DNA from: Micavibrio aeruginosavorus
GTDB lineage: Bacteria > Pseudomonadota > Alphaproteobacteria > UBA9219
Direction of reading: 5' to 3'
NCBI GenBank assembly: GCA_020720905.1
Contig: DYNT01000044.1
Span: 4,032-9,356, forward strand
Length of the DNA stretch: 5,325 nt
Shown here: piece by piece, positions 1 through 4,644 of the stretch
Position numbering within the stretch: position 1 is the stretch's first letter
How the letters are laid out: each line of letters opens with the position of its first letter
Position numbers and translations under genes: made by a program
The notes under the pieces: model-generated
Database searches by the model: none
Told to the model about the DNA's origin: nothing
Seen by the model: only the letters and a program-made list of their open reading frames with translations

Positions 1-89
1 TCGGCCATTTTCGATGTGTCCATCATTTTGGACATATCCATCATTTTCGAAAAATCGACATCAAAGAAAGGGTTTGTTGGGTTTGACAT
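1..89 (-). CDS. Probable phasin, N-terminal part only (runs off left edge)
   Basis: Phasins coat polyhydroxyalkanoate granules in the cytoplasm and control their number and size. Only the first 29 codons are here. The protein begins MSNPTNPFFDVDFSKMMDMS, and the NPFF-D-DF-K-M pattern is the usual opening of alphaproteobacterial phasins before the helical domain. Residues 14-19, 20-25 and 26-29 form an imperfect SKMMDM / SKMMDT / SKMA repeat, visible in the DNA as 18-bp units. The ATG (87-89, read on the minus strand) is supported by a GAGGG ribosome-binding site 8 bases upstream. The gene is codirectional with the YbjN gene, 220 bp away, so it probably has its own promoter. The domain that would prove the assignment is outside the window; the call rests on the N-terminus alone. 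Confidence 0.6.
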   Translation of the reverse strand, partial: MSNPTNPFFDVDFSKMMDMSKMMDTSKMA

Positions 90-143
90 TGTGGGTTCCC
101 TCATGCCTTTGCTAACTGTTGGTTGGATCCGCAGAATCAAGCC

Positions 144-187
144 ATATGACGAATGCGGTATGGTTAACGAAGATGAATATGACGAAT
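144..187. repeat. Two direct copies of ATATGACGAAT upstream of the phasin start
   Basis: The 11-bp word ATATGACGAAT occurs exactly at 144-154 and 177-187, 33 bp apart start to start, which is about three helical turns. Both copies lie 55-100 bp upstream of the minus-strand phasin ATG, where an operator could sit. On the plus strand they also encode the repeated Met-Thr-Asn of a weak small ORF (146-286), so the repeat may have another cause. No regulator can be named. Confidence 0.35.
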
Positions 188-247
188 CTTAACCAATTTG
201 TCACGCTTTTTTTTACCATATTTTTTGGCTCAAAAGCTTGGTTTTTT

Positions 248-274
248 AAAAAAACGCTTAAGCGTGACTTTTTT
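248..274. terminator. Weak bidirectional terminator-like palindrome
   Basis: A perfect 12-bp palindrome, ACGCTTAAGCGT (254-265), has seven A to its left (248-254) and six T to its right (269-274). RNA read from either strand would therefore have a small hairpin followed by a U-run. It lies about 35 bp past the YbjN stop, where a minus-strand terminator is expected. The stem is only about 4 bp if a TTAA loop is left open, so it is weak. A longer arm, GTCACGCTT (200-208) with AAGCGTGAC (260-268), could form a competing larger structure. Confidence 0.3.
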
Positions 275-309
275 GATAGCCGCTAAGAAAAGGCGTAGGC
301 TTCTCGGCC

Positions 310-813
310 TTACGCTTGTCCTGCCGTATCGATCATGGCGGCGGCGAGGGCTTCGGTAGGATGCTTGCCACCCCATACGACGAACTGGAAGGCGGGGTAG
401 AAGCGCTCGCACTCTGTCAGCGCGATTTCGACAAGGTCTTCCAGCGTTTCAACGCTCGGTAGCTTATCGCTGCGCGCCAGAACGGTGTAGCGGAACAGCG
501 GCGCGTTTTGCTGCATGTCCAGATCGAAGTGCCCAAGCCACAAACGATTGTTGAGAAGCGAGAGAAGATCGTTCACATCGCCGCGTTTGGATTCTGGAAT
601 GCGCATATCGAACTGACAGGAAAATTGCAAAGCGCCAACTTCGCGCTGCCACACAAAGTACATGCGGTAATGACACCAACGTCCCGCGAGTTCAACGGTC
701 AACTCATCTTCGCCAGAGCGATCAAACAACCATTCGTTGGCTGCGACGATTTCCTCAATCGTATCGAGAGGATTGTGGGAAAGGGTTTGCTCTTGAACCG
801 AAAGGAACGCCAT
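310..813 (-). CDS. YbjN domain-containing protein
   Basis: A 167-residue cytoplasmic protein with no signal peptide or membrane segment. It matches the YbjN family (putative sensory transduction regulator, with a fold like type III secretion chaperones) as found in Alphaproteobacteria. Landmarks are NPLDTIEEIVAANEW (14-28), AGRWC-Y (43-49), FSCQFDMRIPE-KRG (64-78), LWLGHFDL (91-98) and ECERFYPAFQFVVWGGK (134-150); the last is the family's most distinctive stretch. The length is normal and the protein ends in the common EALAAAMIDT-type tail. The ATG at 811-813 has an AAGAAGG-like ribosome-binding site about 10 bases upstream. The family's biochemical role is not established. Relatives often sit beside proC, but no proC lies between this gene and the ubiK-like gene here; a 253-bp spacer does instead. 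Confidence 0.88.
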   Translation of the reverse strand: MAFLSVQEQTLSHNPLDTIEEIVAANEWLFDRSGEDELTVELAGRWCHYRMYFVWQREVGALQFSCQFDMRIPESKRGDVNDLLSLLNNRLWLGHFDLDMQQNAPLFRYTVLARSDKLPSVETLEDLVEIALTECERFYPAFQFVVWGGKHPTEALAAAMIDTAGQA

Positions 814-998
814 GGTGGGGAAGCCTTCTTTTTAAAAATGACTTCAAAAAATAACAAAGGGGGGAACTGCGCCGCAAGAGTCTCGTGCGCTTTTTTGTGA
901 TAGGACTCGCACCCGTGTGTTTTGAGTCACAGTAGAAAAGGCGTGCGCGAATCCTTTCGTTTGCGGACTAACCGATTCAATTGACTCGAACTTTGAAT

Positions 999-1026
999 CA
1001 TTTCAGGCTGTTGAAATGCGTTTTTT
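999..1026 (+). terminator. Plus-strand intrinsic terminator candidate without an upstream plus gene
   Basis: CATTTCA (999-1005) pairs perfectly with TGAAATG (1012-1018) around a 6-base loop and is followed by CG and six T (1021-1026), the layout of an intrinsic terminator read left to right. Just upstream, GATTCAA (974-980) and TTGAATC (993-999) form a second 7-bp hairpin. Both neighbouring genes are on the minus strand, so a plus transcript ending here would be a small or antisense RNA. No convincing promoter was found. Confidence 0.4.
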
Positions 1027-1066
1027 ATCCTGCCAAAGGAAGGGGTTTGCTTAACAAAAAGTAAAT

Positions 1067-1372
1067 TTATTTTTTGGTGCGAATTTGTTTTTTCGTCGGC
1101 TTCTTTTGGGCTCTTGACACGGGCTTCTTTCCTTCCAGCACTTTCACGCGACGCTCCAAATCACTTTGCGTGGCGCGGATTTTTTTGAGCATCGCAAAGG
1201 CGACATCAAATTCATCATGTTCCACTAAATCCAGCTTGCGCACGAGGGCTTGCCGTTTGCCAGACAGGTGCGCCCCTACTTCTTTTTTTGCGCCAAGAAG
1301 AAGGTTGAGGGCGATCTCTGCCAATGCCATCATATCATCAAGGCCGCTTGATTGCTGTTGTTGTTTCTTCAT
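1067..1372 (-). CDS. ubiK: UbiK-type accessory factor for ubiquinone biosynthesis (BMFP domain)
   Basis: A 101-residue protein of the BMFP/UbiK family (formerly YqiC). In enterobacteria UbiK is a small membrane-associated coiled-coil protein that supports aerobic ubiquinone synthesis together with UbiJ. Here residues 11-30 form an amphipathic or hydrophobic helix (LDDMMALAEIALNLLLGAKK). The core at 29-62 (KKEV...L--KLDLVEHDEFDVAFAML) matches the family pattern of a helix ending in a LDLV--EEFD-type turn. Residues 63-80 continue as a heptad coiled coil (IRATQSDLERRVKVLE). The last 20 residues are a lysine-rich tail, probably disordered. Four Gln codons follow MKK at the start. AAAGGA lies about 9 bases before the ATG. 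The gene is divergent from lgt, as in many alphaproteobacteria. The family call is good; a direct role in ubiquinone synthesis in this organism is inferred. Confidence 0.8.
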   Translation of the reverse strand: MKKQQQQSSGLDDMMALAEIALNLLLGAKKEVGAHLSGKRQALVRKLDLVEHDEFDVAFAMLKKIRATQSDLERRVKVLEGKKPVSRAQKKPTKKQIRTKK

Positions 1373-1460
1373 CGCGCTTTTTCCTTTTATGGTGTTTGAT
1401 GGTAAAATAGGCTATAACAGCCCGAGTTATGAGTTGAGCCTTTTGAAAAACAAAAAAACC

Positions 1461-1601
1461 TGTCATTCCCGCGAAAGCGGGAATCCCGCTGCGCCGTGTC
1501 CACGGCGCACATGAGTCAGAAAGATGTAAGAAACACACTGTTTTTGACTCATACGCCTCGCAGACGCTCGGCGCTGGATCCCCGCCTTCGCGGGGATGAC
1601 A
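1461..1601. repeat. Palindromic REP/MITE-like dispersed repeat, 141 bp
   Basis: The ends are imperfect inverted repeats of about 29 bp. The left end reads TGTCATTCCCGCGAAAGCGG and continues GAATCCCGC; the reverse complement of the right end reads TGTCATCCCCGCGAAGGCGG and continues GGATCCAGC. Each end also folds on itself: ATTCCCGC-gaaa-GCGGGAAT (1465-1484) and ATCCCCGC-cttc-GCGGGGAT (1578-1597). Inside are a near-perfect 20-bp palindrome, TGCGCCGTG-tc-CACGGCGCA (1490-1509), and an 8-bp inverted repeat, ATGAGTCA (1511-1518) with TGACTCAT (1545-1552). The GTCATTCCCGCGAAAGCGGGAATCC type of repeat is widely dispersed in proteobacterial genomes. No transposase is encoded. It could act as an RNA hairpin or terminator, or be inert. 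The class is clear; copy number here is unknown. Confidence 0.8.
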
Positions 1602-1658
1602 ATGTTTTTATCGGTTTCTCAAACGGATAAACCCATTATTCAGGTTATAGTCCGTCCG

Positions 1659-1747
1659 CTTGAAAACCCGAAAAATTTTTCTCCGCCAAGCCACATAACC
1701 TAAAAGGAAACAGGTCTCCGCGGCCAAAAAGTTTTCGGGTTTTCAAG
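1659..1747. repeat. Perfect 16-bp inverted repeat framing a 57-bp core before lgt
   Basis: CTTGAAAACCCGAAAA (1659-1674) is the exact reverse complement of TTTTCGGGTTTTCAAG (1732-1747), and after a short mismatch the pairing resumes with T5/A5. The core contains TCTCCGC twice (1680-1686 and 1715-1721). A second 7-bp match, AGGTTAT (1642-1648) with ATAACCT (1695-1701), interleaves with the long stem, so both could form together only as a pseudoknot, or as alternatives. It ends 52 bp before the lgt ATG. It may be a miniature mobile element, a small structured RNA or a cruciform-type regulatory site; no flanking target duplication is visible. Confidence 0.6.
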
Positions 1748-1758
1748 TTGACGTAGTA

Positions 1759-1764
1759 TATAAC
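1759..1764 (+). promoter_or_regulatory. Candidate -10 element (TATAAC) for lgt
   Basis: TATAAC lies 35 bases before the lgt ATG in a short AT-rich run (GTATATAAC). It matches five of six bases of the TATAAT consensus. The region 16-18 bases upstream overlaps the right arm of the 16-bp inverted repeat and has no good -35. A TTGACG at 1748-1753 is too close to serve this -10, and its own correctly spaced -10 position is poor. The promoter is therefore plausible only from position. Confidence 0.25.
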
Positions 1765-1799
1765 AGGCTTTCCCTTTTTGTCTATCACCACGGTTTATC

Positions 1800-2603
1800 A
1801 TGTTTGCTTTTTTATTTCCTTCTATCAATCCTGTTTTTTTCTCAGTCGGGCCGATTGAGATTCGCTGGTACGCGCTTGCCTATCTGGCGGGATTTCTGGG
1901 CGGGTGGTGGCTGTGCATGAAGCTGGCGCGCCTGAACCCAAAGGGAAAGCCCACCGCCAAAGACTATGACGATTTTCTGACATGGGCTGTTTTGGGAACG
2001 ATCTTGGGGGGGCGGCTTGGCTATGTCCTGTTTTACCAGTTTGACTATTACATGGCGCAGCCGCTGGAGGCGTTGCAGGTCTGGCATGGCGGCATGTCCT
2101 TTCACGGCGGGATGCTGGGCGTGATCGGTGCAGCGCTTGTGTTCACGGCGCGGCGCAAGATTCCTTTTTTCGCGTTCACCGATGTGCTGGCTGTTGTGAC
2201 GCCCATTGGTCTTGGCCTTGGCCGTCTTGCGAACTTTGTGAATGGTGAGTTGTTTGGTCGCGTGACTGAGGCTCCGTGGGGCGTTGTGTTTCCGCATGGG
2301 GGCGATCTGCCGCGTCATCCCAGCCAGCTTTATGAGGCGGGGTTGGAAGGCGCGATTCTTTTAAGCGTCATGCTTCTCTTGGCTTGGAATCCTAAAATGC
2401 GGGCGAGGGAGGGGCTGTTGTCGGGCGCGTTCCTGATGTTCTATGCTGCGTTTCGTTTTGGCGTTGAGTTTTTCCGCGAGCCTGATGCGCAGCTGGGCTT
2501 TCTGTTCGCGGGCGCGACGATGGGGCAGCTGTTGTGCGTGCCGATGTTCCTGTTCGGCGCGTATGTGATTGTACGTGCCTTAAGACATAAGGGAAAAGCA
2601 TGA
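1800..2603 (+). CDS. lgt: Prolipoprotein diacylglyceryl transferase
   Basis: Lgt is the inner-membrane enzyme that moves diacylglyceryl from phosphatidylglycerol to the lipobox cysteine of prolipoproteins, the first step of lipoprotein maturation. The protein has 267 residues, normal for the family, and about seven hydrophobic segments. Visible motifs are RWYALAYLAGF (22-32), GGRLGYVLFY (70-79), HGGMSFHGGMLG (96-107, where His102 matches E. coli His103), the Lgt signature GRLANFVNGELFG (141-153, with Arg142 and Asn145), RHPSQLYEAGLEG (172-184) and R---EFFREPD (219-229). All expected key residues are present. The start is fixed by the usual short N-terminus, and no earlier in-frame start exists. 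No Shine-Dalgarno sequence is visible before the ATG (CACCACGGTTTATC). The stop overlaps the next start as ATGA, implying coupled translation. Confidence 0.97.
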   Translation: MFAFLFPSINPVFFSVGPIEIRWYALAYLAGFLGGWWLCMKLARLNPKGKPTAKDYDDFLTWAVLGTILGGRLGYVLFYQFDYYMAQPLEALQVWHGGMSFHGGMLGVIGAALVFTARRKIPFFAFTDVLAVVTPIGLGLGRLANFVNGELFGRVTEAPWGVVFPHGGDLPRHPSQLYEAGLEGAILLSVMLLLAWNPKMRAREGLLSGAFLMFYAAFRFGVEFFREPDAQLGFLFAGATMGQLLCVPMFLFGAYVIVRALRHKGKA

Positions 2604-3655
2604 CCGCGCTTGAGACCATTGTGCGCGAGGGGATCGCGGCGGAAGGCCCCCTTTCCGTTGCGCGGTTTATGCAGCTTGCCTTGGCGCATCCACAGCATGG
2701 CTATTACAGCAAGGGCGATCCGCTTGGCGTGGCCGGTGACTTTACGACAGCGCCGGAAATCAGCCAGATGTTTGGGGAGCTGATTGGCTTGTGGCTGGCA
2801 GAGGCTTGGCAAGCGCAAGGCTCGCCCTCTCCCTTTGCGTTGATTGAGATGGGGGCAGGGCGCGGCACGCTGCTGGCCGATGCCTTGCGGGCAACGGCCA
2901 AAGTGCCGAACTTTCACGCGGCCATGCGGCTGCGGATCATCGAGAGCAACGCAACGCTTCAGGCGATGCAACTGGAAAAATTGGCGGCGTATCATCCAAC
3001 GCACAGCGCGGATTTGTCCGATCTGCCGGAGAATCCCGTCTTCTTTATCGCCAACGAGTTTTTCGACGTGATGCCGATCCATCAGTATGAGCGCCATGCG
3101 GAAGGTTGGCGCGAGAGGCTGGTGGGACTTGATGCCACAGGCGCGTTTGTTTTTGTAACGGGATCGCAAACCGTTCCCTTGCCGTTGCCCGAAGGCGTTT
3201 CGTTTTATGAGCTCTCGCCCGCCGCCATCAGCGTTGCGCAAACGATGGCGAGGTCTATCGCGGCGCAGGGCGGCGCAGCGCTTATCATCGACTATGGTTA
3301 TGCTGAGAACAGCGGCGCGAATACGCTGCAAGCTGTGTCGGGTCATGCCAGCGTTCCTCCGTTAGAAAGGGCGGGCGCGGTGGATTTAACGGCGCATGTG
3401 GATTTTGCAGCGCTGCGCCTTGCGGCGCAAAAAGAAGGTGTCTTTGTGCCACCCATCATAGGGCAGGGCGCATTTCTCAAGGCCTTGGGCATAGACCTTC
3501 GCGCAAGGCAGCTGAAGATGCACGGCACGTTAGAGCAGGCCGATGCGATTGATGCAGCGCTTCATCGGTTGACAGCGGCAGAGGAAATGGGCGTGTTGTT
3601 CAAGGTCATGGCGATGACGCCCAAGGCCTTTCAGGCTTTAGCGGGGTTTCCATGA
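2600..3655 (+). CDS. Class I SAM-dependent methyltransferase, NDUFAF7/MidA family
   Basis: A 351-residue protein of the COG1565 family. The mitochondrial member NDUFAF7 (MidA in Dictyostelium) methylates an arginine of complex I subunit NDUFS2 during assembly; the substrate of bacterial members is inferred, not shown. Motifs in order: PQHGYYSKGDPLG (31-43), the family signature GDFTTAPEISQMFGE (46-60), the SAM-binding loop EMGAGRGTLLAD (83-94, usually ELGPGRGTL), ANEFFDVMPIHQY (151-163), ALIIDYGY (227-234), TLQAV-GH (242-249) and DLTAHVDF (262-269). Length and motif order are normal, so the gene looks intact. Its ATG overlaps the lgt TGA, with AAGGGA five bases upstream, so the two are cotranscribed and probably translationally coupled. 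It is likely cytoplasmic. Confidence 0.93.
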   Translation: MTALETIVREGIAAEGPLSVARFMQLALAHPQHGYYSKGDPLGVAGDFTTAPEISQMFGELIGLWLAEAWQAQGSPSPFALIEMGAGRGTLLADALRATAKVPNFHAAMRLRIIESNATLQAMQLEKLAAYHPTHSADLSDLPENPVFFIANEFFDVMPIHQYERHAEGWRERLVGLDATGAFVFVTGSQTVPLPLPEGVSFYELSPAAISVAQTMARSIAAQGGAALIIDYGYAENSGANTLQAVSGHASVPPLERAGAVDLTAHVDFAALRLAAQKEGVFVPPIIGQGAFLKALGIDLRARQLKMHGTLEQADAIDAALHRLTAAEEMGVLFKVMAMTPKAFQALAGFP

Positions 3656-3689
3656 GTGGAATAAATCAATTTATTTCCGTAACTCCTAT

Positions 3690-3815
3690 CGTCATCGCGA
3701 GGAGAGAGCGTTAGCGAGCGACGTGGCGATCCATCTCCTGAAAGGATGAACAGGGATTTTGGTGGAAAGTGTAGGTGATGGATTGCCGCGCACGTTTCAC
3801 GCGCTCGCAATGACG
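3690..3815. repeat. Second palindromic dispersed repeat, between the methyltransferase gene and pgeF
   Basis: This 126-bp element begins CGTCATCGCGAGGAGAGAGC and ends GCGCTCGCAATGACG, with inverted ends extending inward: GGCGATCCATC (3725-3735) pairs with GATGGATTGCC (3777-3787) at 10 of 11 positions. The GTCATTGCGAG...GGCAATCC pattern is a well-known dispersed palindromic repeat of proteobacteria, including alphaproteobacteria. It carries no gene. It fills most of the gap between two genes that would otherwise be closely spaced, so it probably inserted into an operon. It can fold into a long RNA hairpin that might stabilise or attenuate the mRNA upstream of pgeF. Its arm sequence differs from the 1461-1601 element, but both share GTCAT...ATGAC ends. 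Confidence 0.75.
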
Positions 3816-3864
3816 GGGGCGGGTGACGAACATGTCTTTTAGATTTTGGTGTGGGGGGGGACTT

Positions 3865-4644
3865 ATGCAAAATATAGATTGTCTCAAAGCCAAAACATTG
3901 AACGCGATGATGTCTGTTACGCACGGTTTTTTCACGCGAACGGGTGGCGTCAGTCAGGGCGTCTTTGCCTCGCTGAACGGTAAGCTTGGGCTGGCCGATG
4001 ATCCCCTGTTTGTTCGCGAGAACAGGCGGCGCGTAAATGTTGCCCTTGGCGTGAAGGACAATGTCTTTGTCGCGTGCGACCAGATTCATTCAACCGAAGT
4101 GATCCCTGTCGCCGCCGCGTGGGATAGCCTTCATGAGCCTCCTGCCGATGCGATGGTGACGCGCAAGCGCGGCGTGACTCTCGGCATTCTGACGGCGGAT
4201 TGCGCGCCTATCCTTTTTGCGGATGAGGCAGCGGGCGTGATCGGCGCGGCGCATGCGGGTTGGCGTGGCGCTTTGGGCGGCGTGATCGAAAACACGTTGC
4301 AGGCGATGGAGCGTTTCGGCGCGCAGCGCAGCGCGATCAAAGCTGCCGTGGGGCCGTGCCTTTGGCAGGACTCTTACGAGGTTGGCGCGGATTTTAAAGC
4401 GCCGTTTTTGACGCAAAGTGGCGCGAACGAAGCGTTCTTTAAACCAGCGCAGAGGGCAGGGCATTTTCTTTTCGATCTGCCCGCTTATGTCGCGGTGCGG
4501 CTGCGCGAGGCTGGCGTGGCAAGCGTGGAAGGCTCTCCTGCCGATACGTTCGCGGATAAGGGGCTTTTTTTCAGCTATCGCCGCGAGACGATGGGGATCG
4601 AGGCCAACGCAGGGCGGCAAATAACGGCGATTGCTTTGTGTTAG
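3865..4644 (+). CDS. pgeF: Peptidoglycan editing factor PgeF (YfiH/laccase-domain family)
   Basis: PgeF (E. coli YfiH) removes L-Ser wrongly placed in peptidoglycan precursors in place of L-Ala; the wider family includes the purine-nucleoside enzyme FAMIN. With the ATG at 3865 the protein has 259 residues, normal for the family. Motifs: THGFFTRTGGVS (19-30), ASLN (35-38), DDP...ENR (45-54), QIHST (73-77), LTADCAPILFAD (109-120) and AAHAGWRGALGG (128-139), then VGPCLWQ-SYEVG, FFSYRRE and GRQITAIAL near the end. His75, Cys113 and His130 are the expected metal or catalytic residues. Starts upstream in frame (GTG 3823, ATG 3832) would add a low-complexity FWCGGGL stretch; ATG 3865 is preferred because the N-terminus then has family length and a G-rich ribosome-binding site (G8, 3853-3860) lies four bases upstream. 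It is probably the third gene of the lgt operon. Confidence 0.93.
   Translation: MQNIDCLKAKTLNAMMSVTHGFFTRTGGVSQGVFASLNGKLGLADDPLFVRENRRRVNVALGVKDNVFVACDQIHSTEVIPVAAAWDSLHEPPADAMVTRKRGVTLGILTADCAPILFADEAAGVIGAAHAGWRGALGGVIENTLQAMERFGAQRSAIKAAVGPCLWQDSYEVGADFKAPFLTQSGANEAFFKPAQRAGHFLFDLPAYVAVRLREAGVASVEGSPADTFADKGLFFSYRRETMGIEANAGRQITAIALC

Larger units (their letters stand above)
1373..1799. other. Divergent ubiK/lgt intergenic region carrying two structured repeats
   Basis: This 427-bp gap separates the start codons of two divergent genes and must hold both promoters. Most of it is occupied by a palindromic dispersed repeat (1461-1601) and a separate long inverted repeat (1659-1747), listed individually. 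No protein-coding frame is convincing. A minus frame across the first repeat reads SGIPAFAGMT, a familiar artefact of translating this repeat class. No clear ubiK promoter was found; the AT-rich stretch 1385-1460 is the likely place. Confidence 0.7.

Noticed and set aside
508..900. 130-codon plus-strand open frame opposite the YbjN gene
   Set aside because: It is antisense to a clear YbjN-family protein with all conserved motifs. Its extension past 813 is AT-rich spacer with no domain signal.
1338..1538. 66-codon minus-strand ORF across the ubiK start and palindromic repeat
   Set aside because: It contains SGIPAFAGMT, the typical artefact of translating the GTCATTCCCGC repeat, and overlaps the ubiK start.
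1461..1601. CRISPR array or paired repeat-spacer units
   Set aside because: There are only two arms, in inverted orientation and with different loops. No regular direct repeat with spacers is present.
1748..1776. TTGACG at 1748-1753 as the lgt -35 element
   Set aside because: At 17-18 bp spacing the -10 position reads TCCCTT/CCCTTT, which is not a usable -10, and the good TATAAC is only 5 bp away.
2441..3346. 301-codon minus-strand open frame opposite lgt and the methyltransferase gene
   Set aside because: It lies antisense to two well-identified genes. Its product is Arg/Pro/His-rich, as expected when a GC-rich coding strand is read backwards, and it shows no recognisable motif.
3658..3678. 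AT-rich inverted repeat right after the methyltransferase stop, considered as a terminator
   Set aside because: The stem is AATAAAT/ATTTATT with a tiny loop and no following T-run, so it would be too unstable to terminate transcription.
3631..4089. 152-codon minus-strand frame over the 3690-3815 repeat and the pgeF start
   Set aside because: Its length comes from reading through a palindromic repeat and antisense to pgeF; there is no start signal or motif.
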